Origin: Streptomyces diastatochromogenes
Lineage (GTDB): Bacteria > Actinomycetota > Actinomycetes > Streptomycetales > Streptomycetaceae
Length of the DNA stretch: 64,000 nt
Direction of reading: 5' to 3'
Assembly: GCF_002242805.1 (NCBI RefSeq)
Contig: NZ_MCGQ01000052.1
Span: forward strand, 62,001 to 126,000
The notes beneath the pieces were generated by a model. It searched no databases and was not told where the DNA came from. It was given only the letters and a program-made list of their open reading frames with translations. A program made the position numbers and the translations under genes. Positions 49,849 through 59,078 of this stretch are shown here, in pieces (positions within the stretch are counted from its first letter, which is position 1; each line of letters begins with the position of its first letter).

Positions 49849-51489
49849 TCAGCCGCCGAGCGCCGCCAGGACCACGCCCTTGGCCTCCTCCTGCACCCGG
49901 GCGAGGTGGTCGGGGCCGAGGAACGACTCGGCGTAGACCTTGTAGACGTCCTCCGTGCCCGAAGGACGGGCCGCGAACCAGGCGTTGGCGGTGGTGACCT
50001 TGATCCCGCCGATGGCGGCGCCGTTGCCCGGGGCCTCGGTGAGAACGCCGGTGACCGCCTCTCCGGCGAGCGTGTCGGCGGTGACCTGGGCCGGGGACAG
50101 CTTCGCCAGCAGCGCCTTCTGCTCGCGGGTGGCGGGGGCGTCGATGCGGGCGTAGGCGGGTTCGCCGAAGCGGGCGGTCAGGTCGGCGTAGTGCTCGGAC
50201 GGCGTCTTGTCCGTGACCGCCGTGATCTCGGAGGCGAGCAGGGCCAGCAGGATGCCGTCCTTGTCCGTCGTCCACACCGAGCCGTCCCGGCGCAGGAAGG
50301 AGGCGCCGGCCGACTCCTCGCCGCCGAACCCGAGGGTGCCGCCGGCCAGTCCGTCCACGAACCACTTGAACCCGACCGGCACCTCGACCAGTTGACGGTT
50401 CAGGTCGGCGGCGACGCGGTCGATCATCGTGGAGGAGACGAGCGTCTTGCCGATGCCGGTCTCGGCGGGCCACTGCTCGCGGTGCCGGTAGAGGTAGGAG
50501 ATGGCGACCGCGAGGTAGTGGTTGGGGTTCATCAGGCCCGCGTCCGGGGTGACGATGCCGTGCCGGTCGGCGTCGGCGTCGTTGCCGGTGGCGATGCGGA
50601 AGCGGTCGCGCTGCTCGATGAGGGAGGCCATCGCGTACGGCGAGGAGCAGTCCATGCGGATCTTGCCGTCCCAGTCCAGCGTCATGAACCGCCAGGTGGG
50701 GTCGGTGTGCGGGTTGACCACGGTCAGGTCGATGCCGTGCTCCTCGGCGATCCGGCCCCAGTAGGCGACGGAGGCTCCGCCGAGCGGGTCGGCGCCGATG
50801 CGCACGCCGGCCGCGCGGATCGCGTCGAGGTCGAGGACGCTCGGCAGGTCGCCGACGTAGGCGCCCAGGAAGTCGTACCGCTGGGTCGTGTCGGCGGCGA
50901 GGGCGCGGGTGTACGGCAGCCGCTGTACGTCCTTCAGGCCGCCCGCGATGATCTGGTTGGCCCGGTCCTGGATCCAGGAGGTGGCCTCGGAGGCCGCCGG
51001 GCCGCCGCTGGGCGGGTTGTACTTGAAGCCGCCGTCGGCGGGCGGGTTGTGCGACGGGGTGACGACCACGCCGTCGGCGAGGCCCGAGGTGCGGCCCCGG
51101 TTGTACGTGAGGATCGCGTGCGAGACCGCGGGCGTGGGCGTGTAGCCGTCCGCGCTGTCGATGAGCACCGTCACGCCGTTGGCCGCGAACACCTCCAGCG
51201 CGGTGACCTTCGCGGGCTCGGACAGGGCATGCGTGTCGGCGCCGAGGAACAGCGGGCCGTCCACGCCCTGTTCCGCGCGGTACTCGCAGATGGCCTGGCT
51301 GGTGGCGGCGATGTGGTCCTCGTTGAAGGCGGTCGCCAGGGACGAACCCCGGTGCCCCGAGGTGCCGAACGCCACCCGTTGCCCCGGGTCGGCCGGGTCG
51401 GGGTGCAGCGCGTAGTACGCCGTGACCAGCCGGGCCACGTCGACAAGGTCCTCGGGACCGGCCGGCCGGCCGGCTCGCTCGTGCGGCAT
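49849..51489 (-). CDS. pgm: Phosphoglucomutase (alpha-D-glucose phosphate-specific)
   Basis: 546 residues, full length. It interconverts glucose-1- and glucose-6-phosphate. Motifs in order: AFGTSGHRG, active-site phosphoserine loop VVTPSHNPPADGG, Mg loop GNDADADRHG, GGEESAG sugar-binding loop, and the phosphate-binding RPSGTEDVYK. The ATG at 51489 has GGAGCGG upstream. Cytoplasmic; links glycogen/trehalose metabolism to glycolysis. Confidence 0.97.
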   Translation of the reverse strand: MPHERAGRPAGPEDLVDVARLVTAYYALHPDPADPGQRVAFGTSGHRGSSLATAFNEDHIAATSQAICEYRAEQGVDGPLFLGADTHALSEPAKVTALEVFAANGVTVLIDSADGYTPTPAVSHAILTYNRGRTSGLADGVVVTPSHNPPADGGFKYNPPSGGPAASEATSWIQDRANQIIAGGLKDVQRLPYTRALAADTTQRYDFLGAYVGDLPSVLDLDAIRAAGVRIGADPLGGASVAYWGRIAEEHGIDLTVVNPHTDPTWRFMTLDWDGKIRMDCSSPYAMASLIEQRDRFRIATGNDADADRHGIVTPDAGLMNPNHYLAVAISYLYRHREQWPAETGIGKTLVSSTMIDRVAADLNRQLVEVPVGFKWFVDGLAGGTLGFGGEESAGASFLRRDGSVWTTDKDGILLALLASEITAVTDKTPSEHYADLTARFGEPAYARIDAPATREQKALLAKLSPAQVTADTLAGEAVTGVLTEAPGNGAAIGGIKVTTANAWFAARPSGTEDVYKVYAESFLGPDHLARVQEEAKGVVLAALGG

Positions 51490-51883
51490 GAGTCCGCTCC
51501 TCCGCATCAGTGTGATCGATCGCTGGAGCCCATCTTTCCTCGTCAGGGGCTCGGCGTGCGAGTGCGCCACCGGCGCGGAGGGCGGAGTGGGCCGTCTGCC
51601 CCGCGATCCACTTCTCCCACCGTCGTTTCCGCGGCACGCTGTCGGGTGCCGCCTCCGACAGGCAGGTAACCGCTCGTGACCGGACCCACCGTCAAGGCCC
51701 CGTGGCCGCTGGCCCGTTCCGCCCAGGCCGCCGTGGCCGCGGCGGAGGTCTACCGGGGGCACGACGAGGTCCTGGTGAACGTCTGGCGATCGCCGTGATC
51801 CAGCGCGTCACGGCGCGGCAGGCCACAGCGCCGGGGGCCGCGCTCCCGGCCCCCGGCGGACCTGCCGCGTCTCTCCTGGGCCG
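51490..51883. other. Intergenic between pgm and chitosanase
   Basis: 394 nt. It contains the pgm promoter region. A 40-codon open frame (51676-51798) has Streptomyces-like codons but no recognisable family, so I do not call it a gene. Confidence 0.4.
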
Positions 51884-52723
51884 TCAGCCGATGTGGTAGC
51901 TGTCCCCGTACACCTTCCAGTCCAGCGGGGTGTTCAGGTCGAGGTTGCCCTTGCGCAGGAAGACCCGCTGTTCGGTGTCGACCCTGCTGGTGTCGCTGTG
52001 CGCCTCCTCCTGCTTCATGGCCCACACCCGGGCGTCGAGGAAGGCGTTGAGGTACGTCGTCTCGCTGCCGCCCTGCGCCGGCGGCTTGGCGCTGCGCAGG
52101 GCCCGCTTGCGGATGTTGCGGAAGCTGGTGGGGTCGTCGCCGTCGCCGTGCATGACGATGGCGTCGTAGTAGGCGAACTGGCCGAGGGCGCGCAGCCCGT
52201 CCGTCTTGCCCTGGGCGACCGCGGGGTTGAAGTAGACGCGGTCGCGTTCGTCGTTCTGCGCCTGCTGGAAGGCGGAGTCCTGGGCGGCCTTGCGCCAGTC
52301 CTTGGGGTAGTTGGGGTCCAGTCCGTCGTGCGAGTCGCTGCCGTTGACCTGCCGCAGGGCCGGCAGGTACTTGGCCAGGACGTTGCCGGGCTTGCGGTCG
52401 GTGTAGAGCTGGACGAGGTCGAGCATGTCGCCGGTGCCGGAGCAGAAGCCGATGATGCCGGCGGTGTAGCCGCGGCCGTCGCCGATGTCCTCGATGTACT
52501 TGTACTGGGCCTTCCAGTCGAGCGAGGAGTTCTCCGCGCTGGAGACCAGCTGCATGGCGATCTCCTTCTTCGCCGGGTCGTCGAGGCCGGGCGCCGCCGC
52601 CGGTGCCGCCGCGACGCGCTCGACGCCGAGCAGGGCGCCGGAGGCGACGGCGCCGAGGACGGCGACGACGGTCCGGCGGGAGAGACGGGCGGATACTGCC
52701 GAGTCGCGCTCTGTGTGCTCCAC
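51884..52723 (-). CDS. Secreted GH46 chitosanase
   Basis: 279 residues. A twin-arginine signal (RLSRRTVVAVLGAVASGALLG) suggests Tat export. The mature enzyme starts near GLDDPAKKEIAMQLVSSAENSSLDW, in which the Glu is the GH46 general acid (cited residues: SSAENSS). The second catalytic Asp lies in DIGDGRGYTAG. It endo-hydrolyses chitosan. The GTG at 52723 has GGAG five bases upstream; a longer reading frame would run through the operator. Probably controlled by the palindrome at 52773-52793. Confidence 0.95.
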   Translation of the reverse strand: MEHTERDSAVSARLSRRTVVAVLGAVASGALLGVERVAAAPAAAPGLDDPAKKEIAMQLVSSAENSSLDWKAQYKYIEDIGDGRGYTAGIIGFCSGTGDMLDLVQLYTDRKPGNVLAKYLPALRQVNGSDSHDGLDPNYPKDWRKAAQDSAFQQAQNDERDRVYFNPAVAQGKTDGLRALGQFAYYDAIVMHGDGDDPTSFRNIRKRALRSAKPPAQGGSETTYLNAFLDARVWAMKQEEAHSDTSRVDTEQRVFLRKGNLDLNTPLDWKVYGDSYHIG

Positions 52724-52772
52724 AAGGACTCCAAGTAGGGGTGGGGGGTGGCGAGTTGGTCCGTACCGATAC

Positions 52773-52793
52773 TGGTAGGAAAGTTTCCTATCA
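52773..52793. promoter_or_regulatory. Palindromic operator-like site upstream of the chitosanase gene
   Basis: TAGGAAA-G-TTTCCTA (52776-52790) is perfectly symmetrical and extends to TGG...TCA with one mismatch. It lies 50 nt before the chitosanase start. It resembles, from memory, the box bound by the ROK-family repressor CsnR upstream of Streptomyces chitosanase genes. Confidence 0.7.
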
Positions 52794-52992
52794 AACACGG
52801 GGGCGACCGGTAACCCGCTCCGCGAGAAGTTCGTAGGATCGAACAGTGCGGCCGCGCCGCGCCCGATTCAGAAACCGGAACGCTCAATGCCATGCGAGGC
52901 ATCGGTTGGACTTACGAATCATGAAGGCGCAGGGTGGACGAGCCCCTTCGCACACGACGGGCACCCCTACGGCACCATCCGGAGACGACCCG

Positions 52993-54036
52993 ATGAACCA
53001 CGTCGCGGACCCCGATCGCTACAACGGCACCATGCGCTACCGCCGCACCGGCCGTTCGGGACTGGACCTCCCGCTCCTGTCGCTGGGCTACTGGCACAAC
53101 TTCGGCGACGACCGCCCCTTCGAGACCCAGCGCGAGATCGCCCTGCGCGCCTTCGACCTCGGGATCACCCACCACGACCTGGCCAACAACTACGGTCCGC
53201 CGTACGGCGCGGCCGAGATCAACTTCGGCCGGCTGCTGAAGCAGGACCTCGCGCCGTACCGGGACGAGCTGGTGGTCTCCACCAAGGCGGGCTGGGACAT
53301 GTGGCCGGGCCCCTACGGGCAGGGCGGCGGCTCCCGCAAGTACGTGCTGGCCTCACTGGACCAGTCCCTGCGCCGCACGGGCCTGGACTACGTGGACATC
53401 TTCTACTCCCACCGGCTGGACCCGAGCACCCCGCTGGAGGAGACGATGGGCGCGCTCGACACGGCCGTCCGCCAGGGCAAGGCCCTGTACGTCGGCATCT
53501 CCTCCTACGACGCCGAGCGCAGCCGGCAGGCGGTCGCCATCCTGCATGAGCTGGGCACCCCGCTGCTGATCCACCAGCCGTCGTACAGCATGCTCAACCG
53601 CTGGATCGAGACCGACGGCCTGCTGGACGCGGCCGAGGAGGAGGGCTTCGGCGTCATCGGGTTCACGGCGCTCGCCCAGGGCCTGCTGACCGGCCGCTAC
53701 CTCGACGGCGTGCCCGAGGGCTCGCGGGCCGCGGCCGGCACGTCGTTCGACCCGGCGTGGCTGACCGAGGACATGCGGCACCGGCTGCGCTCCCTGAACG
53801 ACATCGCCGCCCGGCGCGGGCAGACCCTGGCCCAGATGGCCCTGGCCTGGGCGCTGCGGGACGAGCGGGTCACCTCGCTGGTCATCGGCGCCTCCCGCGT
53901 CGAGCAGCTGGAGCAGAACGTCACCGCGCTGGAGAACCTCGACTTCAGCGCCGAGGAACTGGCCGAGATCGACAAGTACGCCACCGACGGCGGTGTGGAC
54001 CTGTGGCGGGACGCCCGCCTGGGGAACCTGGGCTGA
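52993..54036 (+). CDS. Aldo/keto reductase (YghZ / glyceraldehyde-3-phosphate reductase-like)
   Basis: 347 residues. An NADPH-dependent reductase of the AKR14-like group: GYWHNFGDDRPFETQ opening, DLANNYGPPYG with the catalytic Tyr, STKAGWDMWPGPYG with the Lys, and the cofactor region VIGASRVEQLEQN. The ATG at 52993 has GGAG upstream. Probably detoxifies small aldehydes; substrate not determined. Confidence 0.92.
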   Translation: MNHVADPDRYNGTMRYRRTGRSGLDLPLLSLGYWHNFGDDRPFETQREIALRAFDLGITHHDLANNYGPPYGAAEINFGRLLKQDLAPYRDELVVSTKAGWDMWPGPYGQGGGSRKYVLASLDQSLRRTGLDYVDIFYSHRLDPSTPLEETMGALDTAVRQGKALYVGISSYDAERSRQAVAILHELGTPLLIHQPSYSMLNRWIETDGLLDAAEEEGFGVIGFTALAQGLLTGRYLDGVPEGSRAAAGTSFDPAWLTEDMRHRLRSLNDIAARRGQTLAQMALAWALRDERVTSLVIGASRVEQLEQNVTALENLDFSAEELAEIDKYATDGGVDLWRDARLGNLG

Positions 54037-54067
54037 GGCACCACCTTGGGCCGAAACCCTGGCACTG

Positions 54068-54083
54068 AGTGACACCTGTCACT
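54068..54083. promoter_or_regulatory. BldD-box-like palindrome
   Basis: AGTGACACCTGTCACT is a perfect 7-bp dyad with a 2-nt centre. It fits the reported BldD consensus AGTGA-Nm-TCACc and abuts the -35 element of the next promoter, a position suited to repression. Confidence 0.55.
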
Positions 54084-54109
54084 GACATAAGGGAAAAGTA
54101 GGACATAAT
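54082..54109 (+). promoter_or_regulatory. Sigma-70-like promoter
   Basis: CTGACA (54082-54087), a 16-nt spacer and CATAAT (54104-54109). Transcription should begin near 54116, which rules out the ATG at 54108 as a start for the next gene. Confidence 0.7.
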
Positions 54110-54158
54110 GGAAGTGGTCCGGCCCGCGACCCCGCGATTTCAAGGAGCCGCTTCCCGC

Positions 54159-54338
54159 ATGGCTTACGGAGCCCACAGCCCCTTCCCGCCTCCCCACCCC
54201 GACCTGGGTCTCGCTCGCGACTGCGCGCAGTGCCTCGGCTGGGGAACCGTCGTCACCCGCGACGGGGATCACGAACTGTGCCGCACCTGCCAGCCCGACC
54301 AGGGCGACGGCGAGAGCGGCCTCCGCTCCGCCTCGTAA
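54159..54338 (+). CDS. Small CxxC zinc-ribbon-like protein
   Basis: 59 residues (MAYGAHSPFPPPHPDLG ...). Two CxxC pairs, CAQC and CRTC, separated by about 17 residues, form a likely zinc knuckle. AAGGAG at 54142-54147 precedes the ATG. The promoter at 54082-54109 overlaps the alternative upstream ATG. Function unknown; the BldD-like box suggests developmental control. Confidence 0.65.
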   Translation: MAYGAHSPFPPPHPDLGLARDCAQCLGWGTVVTRDGDHELCRTCQPDQGDGESGLRSAS

Positions 54339-54456
54339 CCCGCCCGGTCGCCACCCCCCTGCCCAACCGGAGCCCTTCGTTCGGCCGTTCGCCGTCAGGT
54401 TAGGCTTCCGGTAATGGTTTCACCAAGAAACCTTCAAGTCGGGCAGGGGGGCAGCC

Positions 54457-54942
54457 ATGGGCGCCGCACGCACGAGTACGACACCGTTGCCGGGCATCGG
54501 TGTCCGGTACGACCTCACGACCCGGGAGCAGCGCCGCCTGTCGGTGGTGGCCCACCGCGACGGTTCGAGAACGCTGAGCGCCTACCGCGGTGACGATCCC
54601 GATGCCTGCGCGCTGTCCGTCCGGCTCACCGGCGGGGAGGCGGAGTCGCTGGTCGAGGCGCTGAAGCCGACGCACCACAGCCCGAACCTGCTGTCCACCA
54701 CCGAACTGGGTCTGGTGGCCGAACGGGTCCAGCTCTCCGCGACGTCCCACTGGAACGGGCGGCTGCTCGGCGACACCCGGATGCGCACCGAGACCGGCGT
54801 GTCGATCGTGGCCGTGCTGCGGCTCGCCGAGGCGATCCCCTCCCCCGGCCCCGACTTCCGGCTGGCCGGCGGGGACACGCTCATCGTGATCGGCACCCGC
54901 GAGGGCGTCGACGCGGCCGTCGGCATACTCGGCCGGGAGTGA
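54457..54942 (+). CDS. KhtT-like antiporter regulatory subunit (TrkA-C domain)
   Basis: 161 residues. The C-terminal half (~70-160) is a TrkA-C/RCK-C domain ending FRLAGGDTLIVIGTREGVDAA. Such proteins gate the paired CPA2 antiporter. It starts a two-gene operon; the antiporter ATG is five bases after its stop. Confidence 0.88.
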   Translation: MGAARTSTTPLPGIGVRYDLTTREQRRLSVVAHRDGSRTLSAYRGDDPDACALSVRLTGGEAESLVEALKPTHHSPNLLSTTELGLVAERVQLSATSHWNGRLLGDTRMRTETGVSIVAVLRLAEAIPSPGPDFRLAGGDTLIVIGTREGVDAAVGILGRE

Positions 54943-54947
54943 GGCGA

Positions 54948-56180
54948 ATGCACTCCTCCGCGGTCTTCCTGATCGAGTTCGGCGCGATCATCCTGAGCCT
55001 CGGGCTGCTGGGCCGGCTCGCCGCGCGCCTGAGGTTCTCGCCGATCCCCCTGTATCTGCTGGCCGGCCTTGCCTTCGGTGAGGGCGGACTGCTGCCGCTC
55101 GGCGCCAGCGAGGAGTTCGTGGCGATCGGCGCCGAGATCGGCGTGGTCCTGCTGCTGCTCATGCTGGGCCTGGAGTACACCGCGAGCGACCTGGTCTCGA
55201 ACCTCAGGACGCAGTACCCGGCCGGTCTCGTCGACGCCGCCCTCAACGCCCTGCCGGGCGCCGCCATGGCCCTGCTGCTCGGCTGGGGCCCGATCGCCGC
55301 GGTCGTCCTCGCCGGGATCACCTGGATCTCCTCGTCCGGCGTGATCGCCAAGGTACTCGGCGACCTGGGCCGGATCGGCAACCGGGAGACCCCGGTGATC
55401 CTCAGCATCCTCGTGCTGGAGGACCTGTCGATGGCGGTCTACCTGCCGGTGGTCACCGCCCTGCTCGCCGGGACCGGGCTGGCCGCGGGCAGCGTCACGC
55501 TCGCCGTCGCCCTCGGTGTCGCGGGCCTGGTCCTGCTGCTGGCGGTGCGCTACGGCCGGCACATCTCCCGCTTCGTCTCCAGCGACGACCCCGAGAAGCT
55601 GCTGCTGGTCGTGCTGGGCCTGACCTTGCTGGTGGCCGGTGTCGCCCAGCAGCTGCAGGTCTCGGCGGCGGTGGGCGCGTTCCTGGTCGGCATCGCGCTG
55701 TCCGGGGAGGTCGCCGAGGGCGCGCACAACCTGCTCGCGCCCCTGCGGGACCTGTTCGCGGCGGTGTTCTTCGTCTTCTTCGGCCTGCACACCGATCCGG
55801 CCAGCATTCCGCCGGTGCTGCTGCCCGCGCTCGCCCTGGCCGCCGTCACCACACTCACCAAGATCGCGACGGGCTACTGGGCGGCGCGCCGGGCGGGGAT
55901 CTCCGCCAAGGGCCGGTGGCGGGCCGGCGGGACCCTGGTGGCCCGCGGCGAGTTCTCCATCGTCATCGCCGGCCTCGCCGTCACCTCGGGCATCGACTCC
56001 GACCTCGGCCCGCTGGCCACGGCGTACGTCCTCATCCTGGTGGTCCTCGGCCCGCTGACCGCCCGCTACACCGAGCCGCTCGCCCTGCGGCTCACCGGCC
56101 GACGAGGCCGCCACGAGGCCCCGGCCGCCGGTCCGGCCGAGGACACGGCACCGCTGGAGGACGCTGTGGGGCGGCCCTGA
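54948..56180 (+). CDS. CPA2-family monovalent cation/H+ antiporter (KhtU-like)
   Basis: 410 residues, about 12 helices. The Na+/H+ exchanger fold shows LIEFGAIILSLGLLGRLA at the start, LLLLMLGLEYTASDL, and VLEDLSMAVYLP, in which ED is the usual ion-binding acidic site. With the TrkA-C partner it probably exports K+ or another cation under stress. The ATG at 54948 is preferred over the overlapping GTG because GGGAG is then correctly spaced. Confidence 0.9.
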   Translation: MHSSAVFLIEFGAIILSLGLLGRLAARLRFSPIPLYLLAGLAFGEGGLLPLGASEEFVAIGAEIGVVLLLLMLGLEYTASDLVSNLRTQYPAGLVDAALNALPGAAMALLLGWGPIAAVVLAGITWISSSGVIAKVLGDLGRIGNRETPVILSILVLEDLSMAVYLPVVTALLAGTGLAAGSVTLAVALGVAGLVLLLAVRYGRHISRFVSSDDPEKLLLVVLGLTLLVAGVAQQLQVSAAVGAFLVGIALSGEVAEGAHNLLAPLRDLFAAVFFVFFGLHTDPASIPPVLLPALALAAVTTLTKIATGYWAARRAGISAKGRWRAGGTLVARGEFSIVIAGLAVTSGIDSDLGPLATAYVLILVVLGPLTARYTEPLALRLTGRRGRHEAPAAGPAEDTAPLEDAVGRP

Positions 56181-56254
56181 CACGGAGCAGCGACCGCCTC
56201 GCAAACGGACTCTCGGCCTCCTCCCCTGTGTGCCATCTGTTGCCCGCATGGGTG

Positions 56255-56268
56255 TTACCTATGGGTAA
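56255..56268. promoter_or_regulatory. Short inverted repeat upstream of sphingomyelinase
   Basis: TTACC-TATG-GGTAA lies 58 nt before the start codon in an otherwise featureless gap. Possible regulator site; weak on its own. Confidence 0.3.
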
Positions 56269-56325
56269 TCCCAGGTGATTTGATGTGCGGCGCCACTCAA
56301 CCCCCTTCATCCACAGGGAGATCCA

Positions 56326-57309
56326 GTGACGCTCCTCGCACCCCGCCGTGCCCTCGGCGCGGCCGTGCTCGCCCTCGCCCTGCCCGCGGCGGCCCTCGCC
56401 GGTTCCACCCCGGCGGCGGCAGCCGGGCAGGCACCGGCGCTGAAGGTCCTGACGTACAACGTCTTCCTCATGAGCAAGAACCTGTACCCGAACTGGGGCC
56501 AGGACCACCGGGCCGCGGAGATACCGAAGACGCCCTTCTTCCGCGGCAACGACGTGGTCGTTCTGGAGGAGGCGTTCGACAACTCCTCCTCCGACGCTCT
56601 GAAGAGCGCCGCGGGGGCCGAATACCCGTACCAGACAGCGGTGGTGGGCCGCAGCCGCAGCGGCTGGGACGCGACCGGCGGGGCGTACTCGGCCACCACG
56701 CCCGAGGACGGCGGGGTCACCGTGCTGAGCAAGTGGCCGATCCTGCACAAGGAGCAGTACGTGTACAAGGACGCGTGCGGCGCGGACTGGTGGTCCAACA
56801 AGGGCTTCGCGTACGTCGTGCTCGATGTGAACGGCACCAGGGTGCACGTGGTCGGCACGCACGCGCAGTCCACGGATCCCGGGTGCGGCGCGGGTGAGGC
56901 GGCGGCGATGCGCAGCCGGCAGTTCAAGGCCATCGACGCGTTCCTGGACGCCGAGAACATCCCCGCCGACGAGGAGGTGCTGCTCGCGGGCGACCTCAAC
57001 GTCGACTCGCGCAGTGGCGAGTACGCGTCGATGCTCGCCGACGCCGGCCTCGTCGGAGCCGACGCGCGCACCGGGCACCCGTACTCCTTCGACACGCAGG
57101 AGAACTCCATCGCCCACGACCGCTACCCGAACGATCCGCGCGAGGACCTGGACTACGTCCTCGCCCGCGCCGGTCACGCCCGTCCGGCGGGATGGCGCAA
57201 CGAGGTCGTCAAGGAGCAGTCGGCGCCCTGGACGGTGACCAGCTGGGGGACGTCGTACACGTACACGAACCTCTCGGACCACTACCCCTTGCGGGCGTAC
57301 GCCGGGTAG
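56326..57309 (+). CDS. Secreted sphingomyelinase C (DNase I-like fold)
   Basis: 327 residues. A signal peptide (ALGAAVLALALPAAALAGS) precedes an endonuclease/exonuclease/phosphatase fold: LKVLTYNVFLMSKNLYPNWGQ, VVLEEAFD (Mg-binding Glu), LLAGDLNVDSRS and SDHYP (catalytic His). Length and motif spacing fit bacterial sphingomyelinase C. The GTG start has GGGAG five bases upstream. Its 3' end overlaps the convergent MFS gene by 28 nt. Confidence 0.92.
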   Translation: MTLLAPRRALGAAVLALALPAAALAGSTPAAAAGQAPALKVLTYNVFLMSKNLYPNWGQDHRAAEIPKTPFFRGNDVVVLEEAFDNSSSDALKSAAGAEYPYQTAVVGRSRSGWDATGGAYSATTPEDGGVTVLSKWPILHKEQYVYKDACGADWWSNKGFAYVVLDVNGTRVHVVGTHAQSTDPGCGAGEAAAMRSRQFKAIDAFLDAENIPADEEVLLAGDLNVDSRSGEYASMLADAGLVGADARTGHPYSFDTQENSIAHDRYPNDPREDLDYVLARAGHARPAGWRNEVVKEQSAPWTVTSWGTSYTYTNLSDHYPLRAYAG

Positions 57310-59078
57310 GAGCCCTTCGGGGTGTCGTCGCCGGCGGGCTCGTGGCCGCCGCGCAGGGCGGAGGCGAGGGCCGAGACCAGGGCCATGCCGGCGGCGACGG
57401 CGAAGACGATGGTCAGGCCGTGGTGGAAGGGGCCGGAGACCAGCTGCGGGAAGAACGTGTGACCGGTCAGGGTGGCGCGCTGGGCTGCCGTCAGGTGGTC
57501 CAGGGTGTCACCGGCGCCGAGCAGGTGGCCGATGGGGTTGTTGCCCAGGAAGGTCGCGAAGAGGGTGCTGACCGGGGGCAGCGAGGCCACCTGGTGGGCG
57601 GTGCCGGCGGGCACGCCGTGCGCCTGGAGTCCGCTGCCGAGCGTCGACGGCAGGGAGGAGGCCAGTCCGGAGACCATCAGCGAGAAGAAGATCCCGATGG
57701 ACAGGGCCGTGCCCGAGTTCTGGAAGGTGGAGCGCATCCCGGAGGCCACGCCCCGGTGGCGGGCGGGGACGCTGCCCATCACGGAGGAGGTGTTGGGCGC
57801 GGAGAACATGCCCTGGCCGAAGCCGTTGAGGAAGAGCAGCGTGGCGAACGGGCCGTACGCGAAGTTCACGGGGAGCGCCAGCAGGCCCAGGAAGGAGCCG
57901 GCGACCACGATCAGGCCGGCCGTGGAGAACAGGCGGGCGCCGAACCGGTCCGAGAGGTAGCCGGATATCGGGCCGGCGATCAGGAAGCCGAGGGTCAGCG
58001 GCAGCATGAAGATGCCGGCCCACAGCGGGGTGTCCTCGAAGTCGTAGCCGTGCAACGGCAGCCAGATGCCCTGCAGCCAGATGATGAGCATGAACTGCAG
58101 GCCGCCGCGGGCGATCGCGGTCAGCAGGGCGGCCAGGTTGCCCGCGGCGAAGGCCCGCACCCGGAACAGGGACAGCCGGAACATGGGCTCGGCGACCCGG
58201 GTCTCGACCACGCAGAACGCGAGCAGCAGGCCGACGCCGCCGATCAGGCCCGCGAGCACCCAGGGGTTGGTCCATCCGGTGGGATGGCCGCCGTAGGGCT
58301 GGATGCCGTAGGTGATGCCCGCGAGGAGGATACCGGCGCCCGTGGCGAAGGTGACGTTGCCGAGCCAGTCGATGCGGCCGCGTGCGCCGGCCGTGGTCTC
58401 GCGCAGGCTGAGGTACGACCAGATCGTGCCGGTCACGCTGACCGGGACGCTCACCCAGAACACCGCCCGCCAGTCGACCGCGGCCAGCAGACCGCCGGCG
58501 AGCAGGCCTAGGAACTGCCCGGCGAGCGCGGTGATCTGGTTGATTCCGAGGGCCGTGCCGCGCTGCCGGGCCGGGAAGGCGTCGGTGAGGATGGCGGCCG
58601 AGTTGGCGGTGAGCATGGAACCGCCGAAGGCCTGCACGATGCGCCACAGGATCAGCCACAGGGCGCCCGCGCCCGCCCGGAACGGGTCGAGGGACAGCGC
58701 GACGGAGGCACAGGCGAAGACCAGGAAGCCGAGGTTGTAGATGCGGACCCGGCCGAACATGTCGCCGAGCCGGCCGAGGACGACGACCAGGACGGCCGAC
58801 ACCAGCAGATAGCCGAGGATCATCCACAGCAGATAGCCGATGTTGCCCGCGGCGAGCGGGTCCAGGCCGATCCCGCGGAAGATGGCCGGCAGCGAGATGA
58901 TCACGATGGAGGCGTCCATCGTGGCGATCAGGACGCCGAGTGTGGTGTTGGACAGGGCGACCCACTTGTAGCCGGGGCCGGGTGGCGTGTCCCGGAGGCG
59001 GGCGGAGCGGGCGAGCAGCCGGCCGCGCAGGCCCGCGGCGGACTCGCCCGGGGCGCCGCCTGGCGCCTGCCCGCTCAC
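57282..59078 (-). CDS. MFS drug exporter, DHA2 (EmrB/QacA) type
   Basis: 598 residues with about 14 helices, TMDASIVIISLPAIFRGIG in helix 1 and LGRLGDMFGRVRIYNLGF (motif A). A proton-driven multidrug exporter. The GTG overlaps the stop of the MarR gene (GTGA), so the regulator and pump are translationally coupled. Confidence 0.92.
   Translation of the reverse strand: MSGQAPGGAPGESAAGLRGRLLARSARLRDTPPGPGYKWVALSNTTLGVLIATMDASIVIISLPAIFRGIGLDPLAAGNIGYLLWMILGYLLVSAVLVVVLGRLGDMFGRVRIYNLGFLVFACASVALSLDPFRAGAGALWLILWRIVQAFGGSMLTANSAAILTDAFPARQRGTALGINQITALAGQFLGLLAGGLLAAVDWRAVFWVSVPVSVTGTIWSYLSLRETTAGARGRIDWLGNVTFATGAGILLAGITYGIQPYGGHPTGWTNPWVLAGLIGGVGLLLAFCVVETRVAEPMFRLSLFRVRAFAAGNLAALLTAIARGGLQFMLIIWLQGIWLPLHGYDFEDTPLWAGIFMLPLTLGFLIAGPISGYLSDRFGARLFSTAGLIVVAGSFLGLLALPVNFAYGPFATLLFLNGFGQGMFSAPNTSSVMGSVPARHRGVASGMRSTFQNSGTALSIGIFFSLMVSGLASSLPSTLGSGLQAHGVPAGTAHQVASLPPVSTLFATFLGNNPIGHLLGAGDTLDHLTAAQRATLTGHTFFPQLVSGPFHHGLTIVFAVAAGMALVSALASALRGGHEPAGDDTPKGSYPAYARKG

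Noticed and set aside
51676..51798. 40-codon open frame between pgm and the chitosanase gene
   Set aside because: Acceptable codon use but no family likeness, weak ribosome binding site, and too short to support.
54108..54158. Upstream ATG as the start of the small CxxC protein
   Set aside because: It overlaps the -10 element of the best promoter, so it would not be transcribed; the ATG at 54159 has a ribosome binding site.
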